64,000 nt of DNA from Babesia bovis T2Bo (GCF_000165395.2 NC_010574.1:1178001-1242000), one strand, 5' to 3'. Numbered from the stretch's first letter, positions 35,386 to 46,771 are shown. Made by a program: numbers and translations. Notes: a model not told the origin generated them from the letters alone.

Positions 35386-36163
35386 ATGGACAAAAGACTT
35401 AACGGATTATCTGTTGATCCAGTGGATTCAACGATAAAGGAACAACATAACACATTCAAGGAGGAGGTTACTAGGTTGGCACTGGAATCACTACGAGAAC
35501 GTATTCCCAGGAAAATATTACACTTCAGCAAATTAGTGGTAAGTACAACCATATAGGTCATACAGTAGCATCCAGAAAGAAAAATCGTCAGGATGTGGTC
35601 TATTCCACTCACAAGACCTAGACTCCGTATCGTACCGTGTGTCCGGCATACAAGAAAATGAATCTAAACGTATAAAACGTGATGTCTCTGAAACAGTTAA
35701 CGATGTACATGTGTTTACACCATCGCACAAACAAATTCTGGACGAACTGCAAAATATTAAAGCAGAAGCCTCAGAACTTATTGAGATTATCGGTAACATC
35801 AAAGTGTGGATACAACTTAATGTACCACGTATTGAGGATGGTAATAATTTTGGTGTGGGTATACAAGAAGAAGTAATTCTAGAACTCACGAGAGTAGAGG
35901 ATACAGCATTCAACCTCTTCGAGTCTATAGTCAAGTACTATATGGCCAGAGCGAAACTATGTACAAAGGTGCTCAAGTACCCATATGTCAGCGACTATAG
36001 TGAAGCTATTCGAGAACTAGACGAAAAAGAATGGATACATATCAAAATTACACATGTTGACATGCGCAATAACTACAGTATGATATACGATCTTCTGTGC
36101 AAAAACTGGGAGAAGGTTGTCAAACCTAAGAGTGAAAACAACCACTACCGCATGACATTCTAA
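35386..36163 (+). CDS. PA28: Proteasome activator PA28 (REG/PSME) subunit
   Basis: Exons 35386..35538 and 35576..36163 (37-nt intron, phase 0) give 246 residues. The N-terminal helix with RERIPRKILHFSKL and the hallmark IQLNVPRIEDGNNFGVGIQEEV and IYDLLCKNWEKVVKP place it in the 11S/PA28 family. The heptamer caps the 20S proteasome and opens its gate; the C-terminus binds the alpha ring. A Lys/Arg-rich loop (ESKRIKRDV) lies between helices 1 and 2. Start 35386 has the better context (A at -3, G at +4) than the in-frame ATG at 35368. Its stop codon overlaps that of eIF2D on the other strand. Confidence 0.93.
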
Positions 36164-38043
36164 CCCCGACGGGTGATTTTTATTTGCTGCGGTGACATAC
36201 CGAAGCAGTCCACTAACTCCCTTTCTATGGGAACATTCCCCTTTGTAATATCATTTTATAACAATACTACTTACCTGTATTATGACTATCCCGTCGTTAA
36301 CTGATACAGAGCTTGCGAATTTACGCCTTAATATTTCGGCAACCTGAGATTCATCCAAATCAAAGAGATATGTAAACAGTCCTTTGACTGTAGTTACATG
36401 CTTACGGTTGCCACGAGGTTCAACTAAGACGGACACCGGAAGTGCCGCGCCCTTCTTTATTGGAGATTCATTCTCACCGTGTGTAATCTGGTGATATTGT
36501 ACAGCATCATTGACGTGTTGAAGAATAACGGGGCCCTCGGAACTAACGTGTTCAATTATTAGCTTTTTAAACATGTCCAATGGCATCGGCTCCTTGTCAA
36601 CCTGGACGCCCTTTTCAGCGAGCATTTTACGCTGAGATGATGAAAATGCAACGTAACGTTTGACCTTGACCTTTTCGACCTTGGAAACTGAAGGCTCCTT
36701 GTTCTGCGGAAGTTGCCATGGTTTGAACTGGACATACACAGTGTGTCCCCTGTTTATATTAACCACAACACCAGTGCCACGAATATCCTTCATCAATATA
36801 AGGCCCTCCTTAGACCATGTTTGGAACATCTTGATCAGCTTTTTAAAAGATGAATTACGGTATGATATCAGCTGCGCAGACTTATCAATTGGGATGTTAA
36901 AATCATCTACATCTCGTAGAGCCCTAATAAAACCTGGCACTGCCAGAAGCTTAGAGCTGCTCACCGACATCTCGGAATATAATGCACTGATCTCCATAGG
37001 AAGTTGGGAATCACTGAGACCATGCAAGGTCTGTAAAAAACATAATCTTAGGGCGTGGTCAACCAGCTTCACAGGAATGTCCAACCGCTCATATGACACT
37101 GTTTTTGCCTCAGACGCTATATCTTCCTGTAACGTATCTTGGCTGGTAAAGCCCAAATCTTGCTCGGTATCACCATGGGTACCACTAGAAACGCTTTCAG
37201 GCGCAGAACCGATAATAGTAGTATTCTCCATGGCTTGCACGAGATCATTACTGGAATCATCTGTTGGCTCGGATGGGTTAGGAATAGTAGAATCAGCGAC
37301 AACGGACTGGTCGTTGTCGGCGCCAGTAGCATCAGGGCTGTTCCCTGATAAATCATCGAAGCCAGGAAATGGCTTAGATGTTAGCTTCCTGTTATATATT
37401 TTATATAATTAAACATAGACTAACCAAAGATCATCGCCATAATAATGCAATACCTCTAATGCTCGGCCATTGGTTCGCACCTTGCCAGATGCATCAAACA
37501 TATTTTCACAAATACCAACAGCAACCGGATATCTATGCATAATGTGGTCTAATACAATATACTCACGGAGATCCATCAATGACTACGGCAGTTATGGTAC
37601 CAACAGGAATCTCACAAGGCCAATTAATCACACCAGGGACCATAAGATGAGCACCTCGCATAATAAAGCTAAGTACAGGCTTCGGTATGCGCAAAACTGG
37701 AAGTACCGTCGGACATGTCCATAAGGCGTTTATCTATCAAGAAAAGTGTAAAATGTGTCAATCTAAATTACCGTAGGGAACAATCGACCATCCTGGAGTT
37801 GGACCAACCAGGGGTCGGAACCACACATATAGACAACATGGCGAGTACCCGAAAGTTTAGCAGAACTTAAAGCGGCCTTCGATGGAATTAGGCACTCAGT
37901 TTGCACCGCGTCCAACGAAAACGATCGCTCTAACTTGGACCTCAATAACTTGCGATCCTTGGCTCCAACCAAGCACACATTGCCTAATTCGGCACGTTTA
38001 AACTGCACCGGAATGAATATAAATAATATATAGAGCCAACCAT
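36160..38043 (-). CDS. EIF2D: eIF2D/ligatin-like translation factor
   Basis: Exons 38041..38043, 37772..38002, 37567..37733, 37425..37532, 36275..37388 and 36160..36240 give 567 residues. The first exon is only the ATG; a 38-nt intron joins it to TTT AAA CGT, making MFKRAELGN, which fits the family N-terminus. Parts in order are: the N-terminal DUF1947-like domain with KDRKLLRSKL; a PUA domain (LFPT..., AHLMVPGV, PVAVGICENM); a disordered acidic linker; an SWIB/MDM2-like helical domain; and a C-terminal SUI1 domain (HVTTVKGLFTYLFD). eIF2D can bind tRNA to the ribosomal P site and aid recycling and non-canonical initiation. The SUI1 end (ITRRG) runs up against PA28. Confidence 0.88.
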
Positions 38044-38131
38044 TGTGCCACCCAGTAATCTCAAGTTGTTTTTGATAATTCCCTTGGGGTGCACGAGTCT
38101 ACACCTTACACATACAAACACATCGAGTATA

Positions 38132-39343
38132 ATGCTCGCACATTTAATAGCGGGAATGAAATTACCAATGTGTAAATCGCGCCGTCGTGTTAAAGATTCT
38201 GCTTCGGGTGGAACGCACCCGGCAGGAGAGATTGTAGTCGACGAGTCAGAAACTGAAATCACTACTGATGAAATGGCTCAAGAAACTCCAGGATATGTCA
38301 GTGTGGAATTAAAAAATAATGAAAGTAACAAGGTACCAAATGAGCCTGTTGAAGAAAGATATGAGGCAAAAGATGAATTGAGTATAGTTGTCTCCGATGA
38401 ACGCGCACCCGAAATTGAGGCAGAAATCCAGGAACCATTGGAAACTAATAGAACAACCGTGGAGTCATTACCTCCAGAGGATGATGATGTTTTGGCTTTG
38501 TATCTTAGAGATGCCGAAGTAGCGGCCATTGAGGATCGTCGTAGCTTTTCTCAAGATTTCACAGCTTTACAAGACTATTGCAGGAACCGCATAGAACAGC
38601 TTATGTCTGATCAAGATGTCGCACTCAAGTGTGCACGTGAAATGGTACCATCCATTGTTCAGAATTGCCTTGCTGTGCCAACCGAGTGTCAGACATGCCA
38701 ACCTATAGTTCGTGGCTGTTTAGGATTGGGTGACTGTACCGAGGGCCAAGTCATCGATAACACCGAATTTAGAGTAGTCGAGGATCGCGGTCATAATGAT
38801 ATGCCTACATTGCCAACTGGAATGTGGTTTGTGGATACCATCAATGAGGCCTTCGATAAGTGGAGTGAATACGATTCCAACGTCGTGAACTTATTCAGGC
38901 TACTTAACTTCAGTGCGCTATTGAGCTACTGCGGTGATGCCAGTGGTGACAGAATTGTGGCACTTCTTACACGTACGAGCTCTATCGTTTCCAGAGGCCC
39001 AGAAGCATGGCGCGAGATCATTCGCAGTTTCACTGTTGAAGAAACTGTAGTAGCTAAGCCCATGCCAGTTGTACCAAATGCCAAATTTGTTTCACGGTGT
39101 GAAACTAGATTGGACGATGTGCCAAACTTGGACGTTGTAACTACAAATGAAGATCCATTCAGGGTTTACTGGTTCTACACCGAAAAGTGGATTAGATCAC
39201 GTTTAAATCCCTCTGCAGCTATATCACAGGAATTAGCTACGCAGTCTCGTATGTGGTTCAACTCATTGGAATCCACAGCGCAGGAACTCTTTACGAGACT
39301 TTCTAGGACTTTATGCTGCCAACGCGTCCAAGCCATAGAATAA
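38132..39343 (+). CDS. Hypothetical protein, 403 aa
   Basis: A single frame from the ATG at 38132, divergent from eIF2D across an 88-nt spacer. After a short N-terminus (MLAHLIAGMKLPMCKSRRRV) comes an acidic, low-complexity region to about residue 130, then a globular helical part of about 270 residues with several Cys (CQTCQPIVRGCLGLGDC) and Trp, ending LSRTLCCQRVQAIE. No family is recognised. The N-terminal Cys and the C-terminal CC pair could be acylated, but that is speculation. The frame is open further upstream to 38045, inside the eIF2D first intron, so the start is uncertain. Confidence 0.65.
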   Translation: MLAHLIAGMKLPMCKSRRRVKDSASGGTHPAGEIVVDESETEITTDEMAQETPGYVSVELKNNESNKVPNEPVEERYEAKDELSIVVSDERAPEIEAEIQEPLETNRTTVESLPPEDDDVLALYLRDAEVAAIEDRRSFSQDFTALQDYCRNRIEQLMSDQDVALKCAREMVPSIVQNCLAVPTECQTCQPIVRGCLGLGDCTEGQVIDNTEFRVVEDRGHNDMPTLPTGMWFVDTINEAFDKWSEYDSNVVNLFRLLNFSALLSYCGDASGDRIVALLTRTSSIVSRGPEAWREIIRSFTVEETVVAKPMPVVPNAKFVSRCETRLDDVPNLDVVTTNEDPFRVYWFYTEKWIRSRLNPSAAISQELATQSRMWFNSLESTAQELFTRLSRTLCCQRVQAIE

Positions 39344-39609
39344 AATATTTAAAATGTCGCATGCGAGGCTAATGTGTACGCATTACTGCTGGACACAACC
39401 ACAGTCATCACACTTCATGTCAGGTGTCTGGCTCCCACATGCCGCTTTTAGATTTGACGTATAAATTGACACATTTATAGTACATTTAATCTCTGAGTTT
39501 TGTATTTGGTATGTGTTAATACAACTCAACTGTACAATAACAGAACATTGTAACGATTGTCGCACGTGTCGTTCCTTGAGGGGCCCTATCGTTTTACGTT
39601 TCCTAAATC

Positions 39610-40982
39610 ATGTCGACCGATAACAACAAGACGTTTAACGTCAAGTGGCTGCGCCACTTTTCACGTGTAACCCCCTTCATACTCTACAATGATGCGAAGG
39701 ACTCTCTTCTTGTCTGTGTTGCGAATGTCTTGTTCCTTAGGCGCAAGATACAGGTTAACCAAGGCACAGAAACTATTACGTTGCAGGAAATTATAAACCT
39801 AGTGGCACCATTGGTTAAACGCGTCGAATCTGAATGGGTTAGTGTTTTGTTCTTATCTTTTATATGTGTTAGACAATCGAGACTTTACGCAGTATGGAAA
39901 AGGGCACTAAAATTGAATGCCCTCTAAATGCTATGACTGTATCTATAAATCAAGATATGATGAAATTGCTGGGCCTTTTGTCAATCAATTTGTTCCACGG
40001 TTGCATTGCTGGTACTCGTTACAAGAGTATTGAGAACTTTACTTTCGACGACCTGCGCTACCACATGATGCTACACGGAAGAGGTCAGCAAATGGAAGGT
40101 GTTCGTTTTGAGGACGCTGAGGCTACTGCTGCGGATGCGTTCATGAAGAAATACCCAAATAGAGTTACAGAGAAGGGATTACAAATGATCAAGGCAGAGT
40201 TCCGCTCACAGGAAAATTGCTTCCACGCTGTATACCACCAAAACCGCTTCCAAACATTGACGTACAATGATGAAAACTTGTATGTGCTCATGGCTGATGT
40301 TATATACAAATCCCACGGTTGCTTCTGGGAGCAATACGACACTCCTGCATATATGGACGACAGGTTCAAACCATACTCGCTAGCTGCGGATCAGGTGAAA
40401 GTAATAACTCCAGCAGGTACGCCAAGGGGGAATGAAGAAGGTGTAAAACCCATTCAAAGTCGTCCCTTAGAGCCAAAGGTTCAACTAGTTAACGAGGCAA
40501 AGCAACTGGAGAAACCCAAAATGGAGGAATCCCCTCCCGTGGTACCCGAACTACGTATTGACATAAATGAAGCAGGAAAATCAAGTTCTGTGATGAACAA
40601 TACTGCCGAAACTGGTATTAATAAATTAGACAACAAGGGCAATGAAGAGCATGAACCACTTAGGATACAACAAACTGTTGAAGAAAATCACGTTAACCAG
40701 GCTGGAGCTACTCTCATGAAGATGATGCCTGAATTAGCCGCTCAAAACGAGCCAGCAAAACCCAATATCCCAGCACACCCTGGGCCAGCCATATCCTTGT
40801 CCATAGAACAACCTGAAGAACCACCAAAGATACCACGGAGGACCAATGAATTTAGTCAAGCTGGATCCGCAAGTCTATTGCGTAAAAATAAAGAACAAAA
40901 TGGACAGAAAAAGAGTGGTAAATGTGGTTGCCAGCGATTGAGACTTAATGACCTTATGGAAGCCCTTCGTGGAAGACGGTAA
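39610..40982 (+). CDS. MINDY-type (FAM63) deubiquitinase fold, catalytic residues replaced
   Basis: Exons 39610..39837 and 39873..40982 (35-nt intron, phase 0) give 445 residues. The N-terminal 245 residues follow MINDY order: VKWLRHFSRVTPFILYNDAKDSLLVCVANVLFL stands against the family stretch around its catalytic Gln and Cys; LSINLFHGC against the LYHGW strand; ENCFHAVYHQNRF against the catalytic NNHF strand; then LYVLMADVIY. At the aligned positions the Gln is Tyr, the Cys is Ser and the His is Arg. The rest (about 245-445) is Pro/Glu/Asn-rich and disordered, ending KCGCQRLRLNDLMEALRGRR. It may bind ubiquitin without cutting it. The remembered MINDY pattern is the basis; no alignment was run. 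Confidence 0.7.
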
Positions 40983-41513
40983 AATAAAATCTAAATACTT
41001 ATTGGAGGCAACATGGAATATTCCAATCTGTTAATACAACAGTGTAGTTGCCCATAAGTGGGATATCCATGGATATGACTAAATATGTCGATCGATGGGA
41101 TAGTAAACACAAATGGAAACCATGATGCTACGCTACACCAACACAGAGGGAATGTTGCCTCTATTAAAAGATATATGATCTCGAAAATGCAATCTCTTGA
41201 AATATGTATTAACAAATTCGTGTGTTGAACAACTGGTTCATTGTCAGTTGGTGGAGTCAAACACATACTCCTTTACGTCCCCTAAAGTGTGCACATGTAT
41301 CTATAATAATATAATCTTGAACAATAAACCATTGGTGTATATTTACAGTATCATATTTGCATAAATAGGTGCGCGTATCACATTGTTACAAAGTCTCACT
41401 GCCGAACACGTGATGTGCCGCCCCGTAGTAGGGCTCATATAGGCGCTGATGCAACAACCTACGGTGACAGGCCGTTACATTTCTAGGTCGACGTTGCCGT
41501 AAAAATACGAGCA
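40983..41513. other. Intergenic region before SEC63
   Basis: 531 nt. A minus-strand frame of 91 codons (40991-41266) lies in it but has no recognisable features and odd composition, so it is not called. The rest is likely 3' flank of the MINDY-like gene and 5' flank of SEC63. Confidence 0.4.
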
Positions 41514-43404
41514 ATGTCGCAATTTCACGACACTTTCACGCGCGCTAGCCGTACGGACCCTTTGTTGTCCTACGATGACTTCGCGTCGCGCGTTTTTACC
41601 AGCGGATTTCTTTCATGCTTCCTGATTCCTATTACTATATACTGTATATACCACTGGAGCGCTCCGAGGCGCAATTCTGTGGACAAAAAGTACAAACTCA
41701 GAGATAGTCATGTCGAACACAAATCATCTCCGTGTTTTCACTGCCAATGTTCGGAATGCCGTACACGCAGAGAACGCGAAAGGAGCCGCAGGTTCAAGTT
41801 GGAAGACTATATGAACACTAGAAGAATACTACAAATATTGCTACTCGCTTTTTTCTGGTACCTATTGTTCTACTTGATTAAAGGTGCGTTTAGATATTGT
41901 TTGTACAATCTTTTTAGGCATTGACACCTCAAAGAACATTAAGAAGTTTGATCCTTTCGAGTTTCTCGGCCTCAGCGTAGGTGCAACGAAGAAGGAAATA
42001 CAAAAGGCATACCGTCATATGTCCTTGAGGTTCCACCCAGATCGTAACCCAAATGACCCAGAAGCCGCTGCTCATTTTATTATGATCACGAAGGCGTACA
42101 AAACGTTGACAAATGATAAATTCAGACAAAATTACGAGCGTTACGGTAACCCTGATGGGCCAGGAATGATGAAAGTTGGTATCGGTCTTCCAAGGTTTTT
42201 GGTCGATGTAGACAACCAGGTGCTCATACTATCACTGTTTTTTCTGGTGCTCCTCGTCGTCATTCCTGGTATATTCTTGTACTTCTATCGCAAACAAAAG
42301 CTTTACACATCTATCGGTGTCCGTCTGGAGACTTTGCAACTAATTTACTATACCATCTCCGAGGGGACGCGGCAAAAGGCTCTACCAGAGATTTATGCGT
42401 GCTCCACCGAATGTGCTTCAACTCCTGCCACGTCCGATGATGAAGAGCTATTACGTAAATTTGTTCATGATGCTGGTGATGTCAAGCGCAAGAATGTGAC
42501 AAAGGAAGCGTTACGTAACTTTATCATATTACTGTGTCACATGAATCGACGTGAACATCTATCGCCTAAGCTTCAAGCTGTTAAAGCGGAAATATTAAAA
42601 TACAGCGTCTTGTTGACACAGTGTATGTTAGATGTTGCTTTGTGCCGTCGTTGGCTACTCACTGCCAAATCAATCATCGACTTTAGACGATGTCTCATTC
42701 AGGGTATCACCGGGAAACGTGACGCCTTTTTGCAAGTACCGCACATAGACGACGAATGTGTCGGACACATTCAGCGCAGCAAAGCCGGTGGAAAGACATT
42801 TGGCGAATATGTTGCATTGCCCCTGGACGCCAAACGTGGCTTAGTGGGAATGACCGAAAGTCAACTCAGCGATGTGACAGCATTCTGTGAATATTTCCCA
42901 CAGATTGACCTCAAAGTTGATGTATACGTTAACGACGCTAATGACATATGCGTTGGAGACGTCATCACATTCGAAGTAAACATTACCCGGCTAAATATGC
43001 CGGAGAATTGCACTGTCGTTGGCCCAGTACATGCCCCTCACTTCCCATGGGTTAAGTACGAAGAATGGCTTGTAATGATTAATTATGGTGAGAACGACGA
43101 TAAAATATTGGCATTCAGCACTTGTACTTCTCGTGGACGTGTGATCACCGAGAAAATATCGGTTTTGGCGGAAAACGTAGGTATGCACTCAGTATTGGTC
43201 ACCGCTATGTCGGACAGCTATTTCGGCTGTGACAAAAGTACCCGTGTAGAATTTATGGTCAATATGGCAAATGATGCACTTGATTTCAAAATACATCCCG
43301 ATGATATCGCCCTTGACAATGAGCCTTCGGCTATTGGCAAGATGATCGGGGACCTTCTGCGACAAGAAGATAGCGAAGATGAAGAAGAAGTTATAGACGA
43401 TTGA
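41514..43404 (+). CDS. SEC63: SEC63-like ER translocation factor
   Basis: Exons 41514..41883 and 41918..43404 (34-nt intron, phase 1) give 618 residues. Order: a membrane segment at about residues 29-48, a cytosolic Cys/Arg-rich loop, a second one at about 107-122, then a J domain (PFEFLGLSVGATKKEIQKAY..., HPD in RFHPDRNP), a third membrane segment at about 215-240, and a Sec63/Brl domain (HINRRE..., GEYVALP, CEYFPQIDLKV, VGDVITFEV). It ends in an acidic tail (QEDSEDEEEVIDD) that in yeast binds Sec62. It recruits and stimulates BiP at the Sec61 channel. All key features are in place. Confidence 0.94.
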
Positions 43405-43971
43405 ACTTTGCCTTAATGTTTATCGTTAGCGTTTTTATCACCTAATTGTTCTAAAGTCTACTACCGATTACTACCTTTGACACTGAACATGCAGTAGAGA
43501 AAAGTCTCTTTTTCTCAACCGTATTCATCGACGAATACGTTGCTATAACGCAATGAAATTCATCTGTAACATATTGAATAACTCCATCAATCACGTCATC
43601 ATCAGCGAATCAATATGCATTATACCGGGTAGTAAGATTAAACGTATTACTGGCTTCGTGGGAAATGTTGTACATGGCGGATATCCTTTTAATGCCATGC
43701 TCCCTTAGTTGATATGTACACATAGCTGTTATGTAGAATCAAAACTCCCTCCAGATATTCTTCTGTTCTCTCTTTCCATGGTTGTCTATCAGTAGTTCAG
43801 TGGTGCTCATCATAATTCATTTTATAGAGATATAACAAACGTATTCATATAACTATTCATCATTATATCTATGGTTGTGTGAATGCATTTGCGTCTTTGT
43901 GCGCAAGAAGTGACACTAAGAGTATTTGCCACAAGCAGTGGTGCTACGTAGCATCAATATATATTTTAAGA
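43405..43971. other. Intergenic region, no feature seen
   Basis: 567 nt with no convincing exon. The frame of the following coiled-coil gene is open from 43879, but the sequence upstream of 43972 (a Cys/His-rich stretch) does not look like part of that protein. Confidence 0.4.
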
Positions 43972-44961
43972 ATGGAGCGAAGCGATTCAACAGATAGCAG
44001 CTCTTTGCTGTATAAAGTGATGGTTAACAGGAAAATAGTTGACAAGGTACAGATGAATATGAATAGTAATGCTGCTAATGATCAACATACCGTTGGGGCT
44101 GCCACGTGCGTCAATGAGGCATCATATGAGTGTAACTATGATGAAGACATGGATAAGCTCATTAGAGAGAATAAAGCATTGGAGCAGAAGTATCAAGAAA
44201 CATTCGAAGCGTTAGATAAGGTACGTCAAAGTGCATTGGAAGCTTCAGAAAGAGCATTATCAAGAGAGTTCCGAATAGCATACTTGGAAAAAGCACTACA
44301 TGGCTGTGAAGTCAGTTTGTCCGAGGCAAAGGATCTACTGAACCAGAAAGATAAAGATATGTCAAGAATGAAGAAAGATGTACAGAAGGAACTCGGAGTG
44401 CTACAATCACAGATAGAACGATTAAACAATCTTATTGGGGAAAAGGACTCAAAGATTCTAGAACTGGTCAATGAACTTTCTCGATCTCGTAACGAAATAA
44501 ACGAGCTAACGAAGCGTAAAAGCGATTTATTAAAACAATTGAAAGATATATGTGAGAAGTTAAACACGGTAGTGTGGGAAACTAATCAACGTGAGAAGAT
44601 GTTGAACAACTTAGAGTCGGAACTAAAGAAACGTGAAACAGAACGCCAGGCAGCATTTTTGAGTGAGGTAACACGTAGTAAACGCTTACTTGTGAGTATA
44701 AAGGTAAAAGAGAATACGTTGAACAAAGTGATCGCCAACAAGAACAACAAGATCGTAGAGTTGGAACAACAGATAAGACATCTCACAGAGAAAATAACAA
44801 AAATCAATGGAGTGTTTAATGACATAAATTTCAATACAGATATGGCCTATCAATCTTGTGCCAATGCAGCTATTTGCGCTGAACCCGGAAATGTTGAATG
44901 TTCCCTTACATCACCATGCAATATGGAATTGATCCAGGGACAAGCTCGTGTACTACTATGA
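43972..44961 (+). CDS. Long coiled-coil protein, function unknown
   Basis: 329 residues from the ATG at 43972 (MERSDSTD). From about residue 60 to 275 it is almost entirely a charged helix with regular leucines (DLLNQKDKDMSRMKK, QIERLNNLIGEKDSKILELV and similar), that is a long coiled coil. The ends are less ordered; the C-terminus has several Cys. This could be a cytoskeletal, centromeric or apical structural protein. An in-frame upstream ATG at 43879 would add 31 residues of unlike composition. Confidence 0.65.
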   Translation: MERSDSTDSSSLLYKVMVNRKIVDKVQMNMNSNAANDQHTVGAATCVNEASYECNYDEDMDKLIRENKALEQKYQETFEALDKVRQSALEASERALSREFRIAYLEKALHGCEVSLSEAKDLLNQKDKDMSRMKKDVQKELGVLQSQIERLNNLIGEKDSKILELVNELSRSRNEINELTKRKSDLLKQLKDICEKLNTVVWETNQREKMLNNLESELKKRETERQAAFLSEVTRSKRLLVSIKVKENTLNKVIANKNNKIVELEQQIRHLTEKITKINGVFNDINFNTDMAYQSCANAAICAEPGNVECSLTSPCNMELIQGQARVLL

Positions 44962-45097
44962 GACAAGCGTTATAGTCATAGTTATTGGATTAATAACATA
45001 TATACAGTATAGATGTATAGCTAACATAATGTAGATAAAATGTACCATGTTGTATATATTGGGCTATGAATTTATACGAAACTATGTATCTCAGAAT

Positions 45098-46489
45098 TTA
45101 CCACGTAGGCAAATTGGCATCAGCCTGATACCTCCATTCATTTAGATACTGATCAGGCTCACGTGGACGGTATTTTTTCGGACGGTAATCTGGTCCTTGC
45201 CATGAGTAACGGCCACCAAATCCACGCCTCTTAGAGACGGGTCCTCCCAAAGGTCTAGTTCTTTCGGGTATGCGATTTAAAAGACGGGGACCGTCAATTG
45301 TTTCCAGAGTAGCTCTAGCTATCAACACCGCTGGGTCATCCCACGGCATTGCCGTGAACATCAATTCTAGAATCCTCCCAACATGATGCTTTTGAAATGT
45401 TGAAATATCGATTTGATCGCATTTGAGCAAATGAACTAAATCTTCATAAGCACTTGTAACTTCTTGGATGGCCTCTTGTTCACTTCCTTCCAAAAAGAGC
45501 AGTACCCCAATATTTTGCATTATGTGGATCTTGACCAATCTTGCCAATGCCTCAGTAATATAACCTCCATGCAGATAGTCAGTTGCATAGACGTATTCTT
45601 TTGCAAAATCTACCAGTTTTTGGTGAAGTTCGTAACATTTAGATTGATGCGATGGGCTGTCTTGGTTGCTATGGAACACGGGTTGAATAACATTGAGATT
45701 ATCGACTTTATTATATTCTTTCAAAACATGATCTCCATCTCTATGGTCATTAAACTTTAATGGACGGGATATAGCGGATCTTTTGTATGCGGTACTACCT
45801 TTAACCACTGGTTGGGAGGCAATTATGCCCTCTGCGGCAACCACGGTAAATTCCGCCAATATTTCATCTACAAATCTTATGTGATCGCGAAGTACGTTGA
45901 GGTCTGGCGGCTGACTACAAGTATCAGTATCACCACCCCAACATAATCTTAACCTTGTTTGTGCCAGTAACTTTCTAAGAACGTCATCAAATTCCAATCG
46001 ATGTATATTGCTAGATTCAAACTTTGTAAGCTCCGATAACGCCTCAGATTTTGACTTGCCTGCGATAATAGCATCAATTTCTGCTTGGGTAGATTTATGT
46101 TCAGATTGACACTTGTTTTCATAATTCAATTTAGCGTCCGCAATCTTCTTACACAAGTTAATGGCGCATGAAACAGTACTAGATGGTGTATATTCTCCTA
46201 TTTTCTCGCCGTTAAAAACACCCAACACTATAGGTACAGTTTTAACATCAAGTTTAGTTAATATATTTGGATGTATGTGGCTAACATTCTGTATGTAGCA
46301 GCTAATCCCATGTTCCTTGAGAATCGTTTTAAAATCATTGTCAGATTCCAAATTGTTTGTGATGGAAGAGCCTTCTTGTTGTTGATGATTTATTCCAGCA
46401 TAGAGGTGTAGTAACATAGGCTCCTTATGTATAACGCTACTTCTGGGCAACCTTGCCCACATAGCTCTATATACAGTAAGATAGACCAT
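45098..46489 (-). CDS. Thioredoxin-fold plus helical-repeat protein (CnoX/YbbN-like), organelle candidate
   Basis: 463 residues in one exon. About residues 24-115 have the strand/helix order of a thioredoxin fold: MLLHLYAG, ISCYIQNVS, ILTKLDVKTVPIVLGVFNGEKIGEY. There is no CxxC in the active-site place. The cis-Pro loop TVPIV is present. The rest is helical, with a possible TPR-like segment ending MPWDDPAVLIARATLE, like the C-terminal part of bacterial CnoX/YbbN. The N-terminal leader (MVYLTVYRAMWARLPRSS) is basic and could direct it to the mitochondrion. The tail is rich in Arg, Pro and Gly. The family call is moderate. Confidence 0.6.
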   Translation of the reverse strand: MVYLTVYRAMWARLPRSSVIHKEPMLLHLYAGINHQQQEGSSITNNLESDNDFKTILKEHGISCYIQNVSHIHPNILTKLDVKTVPIVLGVFNGEKIGEYTPSSTVSCAINLCKKIADAKLNYENKCQSEHKSTQAEIDAIIAGKSKSEALSELTKFESSNIHRLEFDDVLRKLLAQTRLRLCWGGDTDTCSQPPDLNVLRDHIRFVDEILAEFTVVAAEGIIASQPVVKGSTAYKRSAISRPLKFNDHRDGDHVLKEYNKVDNLNVIQPVFHSNQDSPSHQSKCYELHQKLVDFAKEYVYATDYLHGGYITEALARLVKIHIMQNIGVLLFLEGSEQEAIQEVTSAYEDLVHLLKCDQIDISTFQKHHVGRILELMFTAMPWDDPAVLIARATLETIDGPRLLNRIPERTRPLGGPVSKRRGFGGRYSWQGPDYRPKKYRPREPDQYLNEWRYQADANLPTW

Positions 46490-46771
46490 TGTTTATAGTA
46501 ATTCCAAATACCTCAGCAATGCACCACAAAGTCCTTTCTCGATGTCCCCTTAATTCTTGTTAAAAGAGGCATCGACAAATTTCATTTGTATTTGTAAAAT
46601 ACACAATCAGCTCACATGAACTACTTGATACGTGGTAGGTATATTACTTTCCTTGAACCGCTTGTTGACAATGGTATTACCTTTTCTAATATTGCAACCT
46701 TCTAAGTTGCGTTTTGTTGATAATAAAAATCCAAAGAGGATTTTTGATCACCAAGATTAACAACCATTAAG

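Noticed and set aside
36660..37412. Plus-strand frame of 250 codons
   Set aside because: It is entirely antisense to the eIF2D coding region, which has strong family support.
40991..41266. Minus-strand frame of 91 codons between MINDY-like and SEC63 genes
   Set aside because: It is hydrophobic and Cys/Pro-rich with no recognisable motif or splice partner. It may be real but cannot be supported.
43879..43971. N-terminal extension of the coiled-coil gene
   Set aside because: The extra 31 codons have a Cys/His-rich composition unlike the rest, and the ATG at 43972 starts a typical acidic leader.
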